A stretch of 64,000 nucleotides of DNA from Lachnospiraceae bacterium (GTDB lineage Bacteria > Bacillota > Clostridia > Lachnospirales > Lachnospiraceae): NCBI GenBank assembly GCA_017411305.1, contig JAFQQI010000077.1:1-64000 (forward strand), written 5' to 3'. Within the stretch, counting starts at the first letter, position 1, and each line of letters begins with the position of its first letter. The position numbers and the translations under genes were made by a program. The notes under the pieces were generated by a model that saw only the letters and a program-made list of their open reading frames with translations, had not been told where the DNA came from and made no database searches. Shown here one piece after another: positions 8,747 through 16,938 of the stretch.

Positions 8747-9715
8747 CTATAGCTGTTTACTTCTGTTCTGTGCTCCGGACGGTCTTTTTCTGGAGCTGTT
8801 AATCTTTTTGACCGTTCTGGAAGGTGTTGCGACAGTAACCTTGGGCACTGCCTTCACATAATAATAATATTCATCATCTTCGAATTGTACTTTTTCAGTT
8901 CTGCTGTAATCAACATGAAACGCAAAAAACTCTACTAACTTAGCTATCAGAACAGCAATTATGCTTCCCAAAATCAATCCAAGAATGGACACATTGGTAT
9001 CAAACATGAAGTCTCCAATCAACAGGATCATCATATCAGCAAGAGCGCCTGCTCCGATAGCAATGGTCCATGCGTAATCTACAGACATTCTTCTGATTAA
9101 ATAAACTAAAACAATCGTAATTGCAAAAGCAACAATTGTAAGCATCATTGCCTTATTATCAATAAAGCCGTCTATAACAAAACGGATTTTAGCTGACATC
9201 TCTTCTGCTTCCATACCGGAAAGCGTAGTCGCACTATCGGCAATGTAATTAATCAGATAAGTTACAATCACTCCGCAGCCTACAGATACTGCCGAAACCG
9301 GTGTTCCCAAAAGCCCCATGGCTAAGGGCATCACGTAAGGAATCCCCAGTGCAAAGGTCATAGGTGTAAGAACCACCACCAACGTATCCTTTGGTGAAAA
9401 TCTAAGATAAAGTAAAAACAATATCAAAAACACCACAAGGGTAATGGCTGCACACTCTAAAGACAATGCATACATATGAAGCACTACAAATGCCGCTGAA
9501 ACAAAGACAATAAAATTCATGGGCATAAAAGAACACATCAATGCTACAATCAATACGATAGATAAGTTATCCAACCGCTGCATATAGCCGATTTTGCCGT
9601 TAATCATCATCAATGAAGCCAACGCAAGAATTAACTTCATTAAAGGCTTCAGATACACTTCATACTTAGCAATAAAATTTTTGATATACTGTTTTGCAAC
9701 AAGTAAGGTTTTCAT
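8747..9715 (-). CDS. Uncharacterised polytopic membrane protein
   Basis: 322 residues with roughly eight or nine hydrophobic helices between residues 20 and 265, then a soluble tail with a YYYYVKAVPKVTV segment and a basic end (RTVKKINSSRKRPSGAQNRSKQ). AGGAAG lies 6 nt before the ATG. I do not recognise the family. It lies between the 129-residue membrane protein and cdaA with gaps of under 20 nt, so it is probably expressed with the c-di-AMP genes; a link to envelope or osmotic control is only a guess from position. Confidence 0.75.
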   Translation of the reverse strand: MKTLLVAKQYIKNFIAKYEVYLKPLMKLILALASLMMINGKIGYMQRLDNLSIVLIVALMCSFMPMNFIVFVSAAFVVLHMYALSLECAAITLVVFLILFLLYLRFSPKDTLVVVLTPMTFALGIPYVMPLAMGLLGTPVSAVSVGCGVIVTYLINYIADSATTLSGMEAEEMSAKIRFVIDGFIDNKAMMLTIVAFAITIVLVYLIRRMSVDYAWTIAIGAGALADMMILLIGDFMFDTNVSILGLILGSIIAVLIAKLVEFFAFHVDYSRTEKVQFEDDEYYYYVKAVPKVTVATPSRTVKKINSSRKRPSGAQNRSKQL

Positions 9716-9732
9716 AATAGCTTCCTCGCATT

Positions 9733-10122
9733 TTATCTACTTTCATACATTCCCGCTAATTTTCTCAGGTTTGTATAGTATGTCTTTAAGCTCTTCTTGG
9801 CTCTGCTGTACTTAAATGCATATACTACATAAGATATAACACCGTATGCTCCTACCGTACACAGGTACAGTATAATGACACTTTTGCCAAAGGACAATAA
9901 ATCCATTTTGTAGATATCCTGCATAAATGTCTCAAAATTGTAAAAAATGTATACTGCGAACACCAAAAAAAAGGAAATGGTCGCAGCAATAACTGCCTTT
10001 AACACCTGAAAACCGATATAATCTCCTCTGAAATAATTCAGAATAGTAATATCTTTTTTCCCTTTACCGGATTCATAGGCGGCCATTTTGGTCATCAATA
10101 TGACTTTATCTTCATTAATCAT
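9733..10122 (-). CDS. Uncharacterised two-helix membrane protein
   Basis: 129 residues. A charged N terminus is followed by a helix around residues 38-62 (VLKAVIAATISFFLVFAVYI), a second around 77-105, and a basic tail rich in Lys/Tyr. No motif that I recognise. GGAAAGG precedes the ATG by about 8 nt. It sits between yvyF and the 322-residue membrane protein, with short gaps, suggesting one operon. Confidence 0.7.
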   Translation of the reverse strand: MINEDKVILMTKMAAYESGKGKKDITILNYFRGDYIGFQVLKAVIAATISFFLVFAVYIFYNFETFMQDIYKMDLLSFGKSVIILYLCTVGAYGVISYVVYAFKYSRAKKSLKTYYTNLRKLAGMYESR

Positions 10123-10145
10123 GATAACGCCTTTCCGCTTATTCC

Positions 10146-10553
10146 TTACAGGAAGCGCATTTTATCCTTTTCACTTGTTCTGAGAGCCGGCTTCGGTTCA
10201 GGCTTCGGCTGTGCTCTCTGTGTAATCTGTTTAAATCCGCCTACCATTTCAGCCGTACATTTATCACAAAAACGACCGGAACGCATCATGGTGCCGCACT
10301 TCTCGCAAGGAATTCTGATCGGCGAATCCTCTGCAAATTGCAAACGGTCTTCACGAATCCACTGACGGATTTGACCGGGTTCTACATTGCATTCCTCTGA
10401 AACTTCCATAATATCTGCACCCGGGTGCTCCTGTACATATTTCTTCACTTCCTGGAAAATAGCTTCCTGTTCATCCCTACATCTGGGACAGATCGGAATC
10501 CCCATAACATAATTGAAAACTCTTCCGCATTTTCTGCAATTTCTTACGTTCAT
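10146..10553 (-). CDS. yvyF: YvyF-type flagellar-operon zinc-binding protein
   Basis: 135 residues. The N terminus has a four-cysteine zinc site (CRKCGRVFNYVMGIPICPRC), the middle has a predicted helix-turn-helix (MEVSEECNVEPGQIRQWIRE), and a second cysteine pair set follows (CEKCGTMMRSGRFCDKC). This layout matches the TIGR03826 flagellar-operon family. In Bacillus subtilis yvyF lies next to comFC, the same order as here. Molecular function is not settled. The tail is Pro/Lys-rich and low complexity. Confidence 0.82.
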   Translation of the reverse strand: MNVRNCRKCGRVFNYVMGIPICPRCRDEQEAIFQEVKKYVQEHPGADIMEVSEECNVEPGQIRQWIREDRLQFAEDSPIRIPCEKCGTMMRSGRFCDKCTAEMVGGFKQITQRAQPKPEPKPALRTSEKDKMRFL

Positions 10554-10597
10554 AGCTTCACCCCGTTATTATTAATTTTGTAACGTATCATGCGCGT

Positions 10598-11359
10598 TTA
10601 ACCGCGCCCGATTGCCATTACCATATAATATACTTTACCGACCCCTGCTTGCAAAAGGAGCTCTGCTACTGCATCAATTGTACTGCCGGTCGTGTAGATA
10701 TCATCTATAATAACAATCGTATTTAATTTTACATCATTTTGCAGGATTTTAAAAGCCTTTTTCAAATTATTTTGGCGCTGTCTTTCACTTAATTCCTTTT
10801 GTGCCTTAGTACGTTTTGTCCTTGCAATTAATTCCTCGTTGACAGGAATACCGGAAAGCTCCGATAACTCCTTTGCAATCAATGACGCCTGATTATATCC
10901 CCGCTTTCTTTTTCTGGACGGATGCACCGGTACCGGCACCAATGCATCAGGCTTTATTGCTAACAGCCACCTTCTTCTTTTTTCCCAAAGCTCTCTTCCG
11001 TAAAAGCGGGCATACTCTGCACGGGAGGCATACTTGAACCGAAATAGGGAATCTGCCATGCTGCCATACTCATACAATGCCGTACCTTGTATATAGAAAT
11101 GCTTTTTTCTGCTGCAATCGGTACAATACTCGTCATCCTCTTCCCATAACTGTTTTCCGCATTTCATGCAAAAAGGAGGTTTGATGTAAACAATTTTTCC
11201 GATACAGCTTCTGCACACTCCGCTATCTTTATCATCAGTCACATCATCGCATACTGCACATCGGGTCGGAAACAGTAATTCTTCCGCCACTGTCCATACT
11301 TTATGTAATTTCTTTAATTCTGTCTTTAAGTCCCGTATACCTTCTGTTCTCCCTTTCAT
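10598..11359 (-). CDS. comFC: ComF family phosphoribosyltransferase-like protein
   Basis: 253 residues. Two CxxC pairs near the N terminus (CAVCDD, CRSC, CMKCGK, CTDC) form a zinc ribbon; the C-terminal part is a phosphoribosyltransferase fold with PVPVHPSRKRKRGYNQASLIAKEL and the PRPP loop VIIDDIYTTGSTID. ComF proteins support uptake of transforming DNA in Bacillus and Streptococcus. The chosen ATG lies inside the end of recD2, an overlap of about 59 nt; the N-terminal ~30 residues before the zinc ribbon look non-conserved, so the true start could be later. Confidence 0.88.
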   Translation of the reverse strand: MKGRTEGIRDLKTELKKLHKVWTVAEELLFPTRCAVCDDVTDDKDSGVCRSCIGKIVYIKPPFCMKCGKQLWEEDDEYCTDCSRKKHFYIQGTALYEYGSMADSLFRFKYASRAEYARFYGRELWEKRRRWLLAIKPDALVPVPVHPSRKRKRGYNQASLIAKELSELSGIPVNEELIARTKRTKAQKELSERQRQNNLKKAFKILQNDVKLNTIVIIDDIYTTGSTIDAVAELLLQAGVGKVYYMVMAIGRG

Positions 11360-13586
11360 TCTCTATCATTTCATAAACCGTCTGTCTGCTTCCCAAGATA
11401 GTAACACATCGCCTTGCCCTGGTAACTGCAGTATATAAAAGATTTCTGTTAAACAACATCCTTGGGCCTGATAAAAGAGGCAGTATTACTGCCGGATACT
11501 CACTTCCCTGAGACTTATGAATGGTAATGGCATAGGCAAGCTCAATTTCATCCAACTGGACAAAGGGGTACTCTACCAGACGATGCTCATCATATTCTAC
11601 GGTAAGTGTTTGCGCTGTATCATTAATTTCCTTAACAACACCCATATCGCCATTAAAGATGCCCATTCCCTTATCAATAGGAATTCCATAGCGACTCACT
11701 ATTTCCCAGGTAATCTGATAATTATTCTTAATCTGCATTACCTTGTCGCCTTCCCTAAATAGCCTTTCTCCGCTCAAGTGCTCTTTTTTCCCGGGCGATT
11801 CCGGATTCAAATACTTCTGCAAAATACCGTTAAGCACCTCCACGCCCAGCGCCCCTTTACGCATGGGTGTCAGTATCTGAATATCATAAGGTTGTGCTTC
11901 CACATAAGGCGGAAGCTTTTCCTTTACCAGTTGAATCATATGCTTATATATGACATTTGCGTCATTTCTTTCAAGCAAAAAGAAATCTTTGCTTCTATTG
12001 GTAAATTCAGGTTGTTCTCCCTTATTTATTTTGTGTGCATTGACAACTATGTCACTTTCGCCGGCCTGACGGAAAATAGTTTCAAGCACTACCACAGGGA
12101 AGCATCCGCTTTCGATTAAATCCTGCAACACCTGCCCGGGTCCCACACTGGGCAGCTGGTTTCTGTCACCCACCATAATCAGTCGGGTACCCACACTGAC
12201 CGCACTAAGAAGCGCCTTAAGCAGATGTATGTCTACCATAGACATTTCATCAATAATAATGACATCCGCTTCCAAAGGATTTTCTTCGTTCCGCTCAAAG
12301 CCGGCACTTTTTCCATCCTCCACGGATCCGTTAATTTCCAACAGACGATGAATCGTCCGTGCTTCAAAGCCTGTCGTTTCGGTCATTCTCTTAGCCGCAC
12401 GTCCCGTAGGAGCCGCCAATAAAATATCCATTCCTTCCGATTCAAAATATCTGATAATGGTATTGATGGTTGTTGTTTTACCGGTTCCCGGACCGCCTGA
12501 CAAAATCATCAGACCATTTTTCAAACTGGTAAGTACGGCTTTTTTTTGCAATTCATCCAGTTCCAGCCCCTGTTCCTGTTCCATTACGGAAAAAAGTCCT
12601 TCCAGCTTTTTCTCTTCGCAAGGCAGCAGTTCCCATTCTACAGAAATATTCAAATCGTGTAACATTCTGGCACATTGCAGCTCTGCATAATAGTAAGAAG
12701 AGGCATATACGCATCTTCTGTCTTCCTTTACTTTAATCACAAGCTTTTTATCCATAGCAAGGTTCGTAAGCTGCGGTTCAATGGCTTCCGGCATAAGGCC
12801 AAGCAGCATTGCCGCTCTCTCTAAAAGAATATCTGCCGGAAGATAGGTGTGCCCCTCTGCCGAAGCCTGTAAAAGAGCATATAAAATACCGCTTCTGATT
12901 CGATAATCCGAATCGGTATGAATACCGATTTTAGATGCAATTTCATCTGCAAGGCGAAATCCGATTCCTGTAATATCCTCCGCCAACCGATAAGGGTTTT
13001 CTTTCATAATGCCATACAAATTCATTCCGTACTGATGATAGATTTTTACGGCAAGGGTATTGGAAATCCCATACTGCTGCAAGAAAACAAAAGCTTCCCT
13101 CATGTCCTTCTTTTCCATCATCTGAATAGCAATTTCTCTTGCCTTGCGTTCACTGATTCCTTTGATTTCAGCAAGGCGCTCGGGTTCCTGCTCAATAATA
13201 CGGAAGGTATCTTCCCCAAAGGCTTTCACAATCCTTTTAGCCAAAGCTTCCCCAATTCCTTTAATGGCTCCCGAACTCAAATACCGTTCCATACTGATTA
13301 CATCATCCGGCGGCACTACACGAAAGCTTTCAGCCTTCATCTGGCGTCCGTAAACCGGATGTTCTACAAAATTTCCTTGGATTTCCAGTATTTCACCGGC
13401 TTCCACATTTTTAAACATGCCTACGCAGGTAATTTCTTCCTCGTCTGCAATAAAGGAAAGCACTGCGTATCCGTTTTCTTTATTCTGATATACAATATGG
13501 TCAATATACCCTTTTATCTGTTCCAATGCTCCGCTGTACCTTTCAAATGCACTCTTTCTCGAATTTTGTTTCACTCTATTCTTCAT
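11301..13586 (-). CDS. recD2: RecD2-type ATP-dependent DNA helicase
   Basis: 761 residues, normal for RecD2. The N terminus has the OB-like domain and helix-hairpin-helix region (GIGEALAKRIVKAFGEDT, IKGISERKAREIA), then SF1B helicase motifs: Walker A GGPGTGKTTTI, motif II IIDEMSMVD, motif III GDRNQLPSVGPGQVL, and motif VI AITIHKSQGSEYPAV with LLYTAVTRAR. A 5'-3' helicase for DNA repair. No clear ribosome binding site precedes the ATG at 13586; homology starts only at about residue 22, so an internal TTG may be the real start. It overlaps comFC by about 59 nt. Confidence 0.92.
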   Translation of the reverse strand: MKNRVKQNSRKSAFERYSGALEQIKGYIDHIVYQNKENGYAVLSFIADEEEITCVGMFKNVEAGEILEIQGNFVEHPVYGRQMKAESFRVVPPDDVISMERYLSSGAIKGIGEALAKRIVKAFGEDTFRIIEQEPERLAEIKGISERKAREIAIQMMEKKDMREAFVFLQQYGISNTLAVKIYHQYGMNLYGIMKENPYRLAEDITGIGFRLADEIASKIGIHTDSDYRIRSGILYALLQASAEGHTYLPADILLERAAMLLGLMPEAIEPQLTNLAMDKKLVIKVKEDRRCVYASSYYYAELQCARMLHDLNISVEWELLPCEEKKLEGLFSVMEQEQGLELDELQKKAVLTSLKNGLMILSGGPGTGKTTTINTIIRYFESEGMDILLAAPTGRAAKRMTETTGFEARTIHRLLEINGSVEDGKSAGFERNEENPLEADVIIIDEMSMVDIHLLKALLSAVSVGTRLIMVGDRNQLPSVGPGQVLQDLIESGCFPVVVLETIFRQAGESDIVVNAHKINKGEQPEFTNRSKDFFLLERNDANVIYKHMIQLVKEKLPPYVEAQPYDIQILTPMRKGALGVEVLNGILQKYLNPESPGKKEHLSGERLFREGDKVMQIKNNYQITWEIVSRYGIPIDKGMGIFNGDMGVVKEINDTAQTLTVEYDEHRLVEYPFVQLDEIELAYAITIHKSQGSEYPAVILPLLSGPRMLFNRNLLYTAVTRARRCVTILGSRQTVYEMIENERENRRYTGLKDRIKEIT

Positions 13587-13606
13587 AAGTTTTCTATGAA
13601 GTAAAA

Positions 13607-13638
13607 AAAGGAAATACCGTATGTCTTGTATTTCCTTT
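13607..13638 (-). terminator. Rho-independent terminator of the flhO-flhP-rod protein operon
   Basis: An 11-bp stem, GTATTTCCTTT (13628-13638) with AAAGGAAATAC (13607-13617), is followed on the minus strand by a T-run (13602-13609). It separates the flagellar genes from recD2. Confidence 0.85.
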
Positions 13639-13655
13639 CGTAATATTACTCTGTT

Positions 13656-14012
13656 TTATTCCAAACCATAATTACGTTTCATCTGTTCGTATAGCATTTG
13701 CGCCAAACCGGTTCCCTGAATATCCGTGGATGTTGCTGCCAAATCCTGAATAGCTGTATCTTTGAAGTAGTCTACCAAGCCGTCAGTACTCGAGCTGCTT
13801 TCTTCGCTTTTGAAGCAGTCTACAGTTTTTTGCATCTCTTTAAAAATCATTTCCATGAAGTAGGCTTCGAATTCCTTGCAGGCATCCAGAAGCTCGTCAT
13901 CGGTCGCCTTGGTATAGTCTTTAGATTCAAGGGTTTTGTTTAATTTTGCGCCGGTAGTGTTTTGGGAAGCCAGCTGTTCGGTATATGCTTTTGTAATACT
14001 TGATACATCCAT
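13656..14012 (-). CDS. flgJ: Rod-binding protein (FlgJ N-terminal type)
   Basis: 118 residues from the ATG at 14010-14012, which has GAGGG 7-8 nt upstream; a longer frame to 14042 has no such site. Contains the rod-binding domain signature ACKEFEAYFMEMIFKEMQKT and DYFKDTAIQDLAATSTDIQGTGLAQMLYEQM. It lacks the muramidase domain of proteobacterial FlgJ, as is usual in Firmicutes. Helps cap or assemble the flagellar rod. It follows flhO and flhP in the same direction. Confidence 0.85.
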   Translation of the reverse strand: MDVSSITKAYTEQLASQNTTGAKLNKTLESKDYTKATDDELLDACKEFEAYFMEMIFKEMQKTVDCFKSEESSSSTDGLVDYFKDTAIQDLAATSTDIQGTGLAQMLYEQMKRNYGLE

Positions 14013-14048
14013 AGTAGAGCCCTCATATCTATCGCTCGTCAAATATAT

Positions 14049-14073
14049 GATTTTTCATGCAAGCATGAAAATC
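14049..14073. other. Short hairpin between flhP and the rod-binding gene
   Basis: TTTTCATGC (14052-14060) and GCATGAAAA (14063-14071) form a 9-bp stem with a 2-nt loop. There is no clean T-run, so it may tune downstream expression or RNA stability instead of terminating. Confidence 0.5.
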
Positions 14074-14087
14074 ATATCCTTGACTCG

Positions 14088-14906
14088 CTAACGCTTCAAG
14101 TTGTTAGCTGTTTGCATCATTTCGTCGGTTGTGGTGATTGCTTTGGAGTTCATTTCGTATGCTCTTTGTGCCACAATCAGGTTTACCATTTCGTCAGCAA
14201 CCTGCACGTTAGAGCCTTCCAAATATCCCTGTACCACTTTACTCTTGGCAAGATTTCTGTTGGTAGCTTCATTCATTGCATTACCACTTGCTTCCGTTAC
14301 TGCCCAAAGCGTATCTCCCTGCCTCTCAAGACCGCCGGGATTATTAAACTGATGCAAGCCGATTGTCATACCAAGGGACTTCGCATTGTTCTGGGCATCG
14401 GGATAGCAAACGGTTCCGTCTGCACTAATGGTAATTCTGCTGGTCACATAATTTGAGTTTAATTCAATGGTACGTCCGGTAGAACTGAGCACGGGAAGTC
14501 CGTCTGTATTCGTCAGAATCACACCGCCGCTGGCACTGGTTGCCCAGGTAAAATCACCGTTTCTGGTATAATATGTACCGCCATCACTACCTCTGATTGC
14601 AAAGAAACCGTCTCCTTCAATTGCAAAAGCAGTATCACTGCTGGATGCCAAAAGGCTTCCCTGAGTGAAAATGGAATTGATAGAGGAATTTCTTACACCG
14701 AGGCCCACCTGCGATGAAGTCGGTTTGGGGTCTCCGTTCGCTGTTGTGGTTGCTGTCTGTAATGTTTGATAAAGCAGTGATTTAAACTGCGCTGTCTGTG
14801 TTTTATAACCCACTGTATTTACATTGGCAAGGTTATTGGCAATTGTATCTACGTTTGTCTGCTGTGCATTCATACCCGTAGCTGCCGACCATAAGCTTCT
14901 AACCAT
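14088..14906 (-). CDS. flhP: Flagellar rod protein FlhP (FlgG family)
   Basis: 272 residues. N terminus MVRSLWSAATGMNAQQTNVDTIANNLANVNTVGYK is the flagellar basal-body rod motif; the centre has the GDGFFAI and YTRNGDF motifs; the C terminus VQVADEMVNLIVAQRAYEMNSKAI is the second coiled segment. Such proteins stack to form the distal rod. The order mbl-flhO-flhP matches Bacillus subtilis, which favours the FlhP name over FlgG, though family similarity alone would fit FlgG. Confidence 0.88.
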   Translation of the reverse strand: MVRSLWSAATGMNAQQTNVDTIANNLANVNTVGYKTQTAQFKSLLYQTLQTATTTANGDPKPTSSQVGLGVRNSSINSIFTQGSLLASSSDTAFAIEGDGFFAIRGSDGGTYYTRNGDFTWATSASGGVILTNTDGLPVLSSTGRTIELNSNYVTSRITISADGTVCYPDAQNNAKSLGMTIGLHQFNNPGGLERQGDTLWAVTEASGNAMNEATNRNLAKSKVVQGYLEGSNVQVADEMVNLIVAQRAYEMNSKAITTTDEMMQTANNLKR

Positions 14907-14941
14907 ATCCTGTCATCCCTTTCTTAGCTTTCGAATCCGAC

Positions 14942-15718
14942 TTAAAGCTTTCCTAACTGATTTGCTGCAATTTCTAAGGTGCCGTCATAGGTGGTAATCA
15001 CCTTCTGGTTACTCTCATATGCTCTCTGTACGGCAATCATATTTACCATTTCCGTTACCACGGAAATATTTGAAGTCTCCAGGTATCCGGAATAAACCTT
15101 GGCTTCTGCTTCCTTTTCGGTAGCACCTTCAATTGGCTGATAATAGTTCTCACCGTATCTTTCGAGATAATTGTAATCTTCAAAATCCGTCACCTGAATG
15201 GTGGCTACCACTCTTCCGTTCTGGATAATCTGTCCTGCATGATTAATTTGGGTTTCGGCAATGGTATCAATCTTAACGGGTTTTCCGTTGGTGTCGAGAA
15301 CCGCATCGCCCTCCTGAGTCACCAGTCTGCCGTCTGCAGTCAGTGTAAAGTTACCGTCTCTGGTATATTTTACAGAAGTTTCACCTGCTTTATTGGTAAA
15401 TTCGATTGCAAAGAATCCGGCATCGGTTAGTGCAAGGTCATAGGTATTTGCAGTGGTCTTCAGGGAACCTTGTGAAAAATCCGTATATCCTTCGCCGATT
15501 TTCACACCGGGATTATTTACACCGATATTCTTCGCCAGATGATATCCTTCTGTAGCATCCTTAATCTTAAATGCCAACACGGAATCAAAAGACTGGCTGG
15601 TAGCACCTTCCTTCTTGTAGCCATTGGTAGCTGCATTTGCAAGGTTATTGGTGAGCACATCCATTCTGTGTTCCTGATTAATCATGCCGGTGTAAGCACT
15701 ATAGAGTCCCTTTACCAT
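14942..15718 (-). CDS. flhO: Flagellar rod protein FlhO (FlgF/FlgG family)
   Basis: 258 residues. The rod signature MVKGLYSAYTGMINQEHRMDVLTNNLAN opens the protein; DAGFFAIEF and YTRDGNFTL follow, and VVTEMVNMIAVQRAYESNQKVI closes it. AAGAAGGG lies 8 nt before the ATG. It begins 22 nt after mbl and is followed by flhP 35 nt on, so the three are probably one transcript that links cell-shape and rod genes. Confidence 0.88.
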   Translation of the reverse strand: MVKGLYSAYTGMINQEHRMDVLTNNLANAATNGYKKEGATSQSFDSVLAFKIKDATEGYHLAKNIGVNNPGVKIGEGYTDFSQGSLKTTANTYDLALTDAGFFAIEFTNKAGETSVKYTRDGNFTLTADGRLVTQEGDAVLDTNGKPVKIDTIAETQINHAGQIIQNGRVVATIQVTDFEDYNYLERYGENYYQPIEGATEKEAEAKVYSGYLETSNISVVTEMVNMIAVQRAYESNQKVITTYDGTLEIAANQLGKL

Positions 15719-15740
15719 AAAAATACCCTTCTTTCAGAAA

Positions 15741-16733
15741 TTAATCTTCCCGATATCCGGCCAGGAATTCTACATATTTACCGGTACCGATGGCAACTGC
15801 CGTCATCGGGTCTTCGGCTGTCATGGTATTAATTCCTGTTTTTTCACAAATTAAATCTTCCAAACCACGGAGAAGACTTCCGCCACCGGTAAGAACAATA
15901 CCTCTGTCGGCGATATCTGCCGCAAGCTCCGGAGGAGTCTTTTCCAATACACTGTGAATGGTTTCAATAATCTGTGCCGTTGTTTCCCGAAGTGCTTCTT
16001 CTGTTTCCTCAGAAGAAACCTTTACCGTCTTGGGAAGACCTGTTACTAAGTTACGTCCTCTGACATCCATATAGTCCACTTCAGAACGTGGGAATGCAGA
16101 GCCAATTTTTATCTTAATATCTTCTGCTGTTCTTTCACCAATCAGCAGATTGTGTTTTTTACGCATATAACGTACAAGAGCTTCGTCAAAGTCATCTCCG
16201 GCAATCTTAATAGACGCACTGACTACGGTTCCGCCAAGGGAAATAACAGCAATGTCAGAAGTTCCGCCGCCGATATCAACAATCATGTTTCCGCAAGGCT
16301 TAGAAATATCAATTCCCGCACCAATTGCTGCTGCAATAGGCTCTTCAATAATGGAAACCTCTCTGGCGCCTGCCATAAGAGTTGCATCCTCAACCGCTTT
16401 CTTTTCTACTTCGGTAACACCGCTGGGCACACACACGGCAATTCTGGGCTTACGGAATGCCTTTCTGCCGAGAGCCTTCTGGATGAAATACTTCATCATC
16501 TGCTCAGTTACCTTATAATCGGAAATAACACCCTGTCTTAAGGGGCGGACTGCCATGATGTTACCGGGTGTTCTACCAAGCATCAATCTTGCATCCTCTC
16601 CGATTGCTTTAATCTTGTTAGTATCTCTATCATAGGCTACTACTGAGGGCTCTTTTAAAACAACGCCTCTCCCTCTGATGTAAACCAAAATACTCGCTGT
16701 TCCCAAATCAATTCCGATGTCTGTGTACTGCAT
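15741..16733 (-). CDS. mbl: MreB-like actin homologue (Mbl)
   Basis: 330 residues. Actin-fold nucleotide motifs are clear: DIGIDLGTASILVY (phosphate 1), EEPIAAAIGAG (connect 1), IVDIGGGTSDIAVISLGG (phosphate 2), GIVLTGGGSLLRGL (adenosine) and a C-terminal TAVAIGTGKYVE. Forms membrane-associated filaments that guide lateral wall synthesis. The mbl name follows from the flhO-flhP genes downstream; MreB and MreBH cannot be excluded by sequence reading alone. Confidence 0.9.
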   Translation of the reverse strand: MQYTDIGIDLGTASILVYIRGRGVVLKEPSVVAYDRDTNKIKAIGEDARLMLGRTPGNIMAVRPLRQGVISDYKVTEQMMKYFIQKALGRKAFRKPRIAVCVPSGVTEVEKKAVEDATLMAGAREVSIIEEPIAAAIGAGIDISKPCGNMIVDIGGGTSDIAVISLGGTVVSASIKIAGDDFDEALVRYMRKKHNLLIGERTAEDIKIKIGSAFPRSEVDYMDVRGRNLVTGLPKTVKVSSEETEEALRETTAQIIETIHSVLEKTPPELAADIADRGIVLTGGGSLLRGLEDLICEKTGINTMTAEDPMTAVAIGTGKYVEFLAGYRED

Positions 16734-16814
16734 AATGCGATACCCCTTTCTGTTTTTCTATTTTTTACGGCTTAATCACCCTATCATATCGTCTAAATGA
16801 AAACATATAGAGTT

Positions 16815-16842
16815 ATTATAACCCATAGAAAAACTTTTTCAA
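16815..16842 (-). promoter_or_regulatory. Promoter of mbl-flhO-flhP
   Basis: On the minus strand TTGAAA (16837-16842) and TATAAT (16815-16820) are 16 bp apart, about 80 bp before the mbl ATG. Confidence 0.65.
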
Positions 16843-16874
16843 AGAGATTTCACAAAATTTTAATAGAAAAAAAT

Positions 16875-16915
16875 GACACAGTGAAAAAACGGTTCCGTCC
16901 GTTCTTCACTGCGTC
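16875..16915 (-). terminator. Terminator of uvrB-uvrA
   Basis: GACGCAGTGAAGAACGG pairs with CCGTTTTTTCACTGTGTC with few mismatches; the minus strand then reads ATTTTTTTCT. It lies 23 nt after the uvrA stop. Confidence 0.9.
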
Positions 16916-16938
16916 CTTGCTCTATTAATATAATCGGC

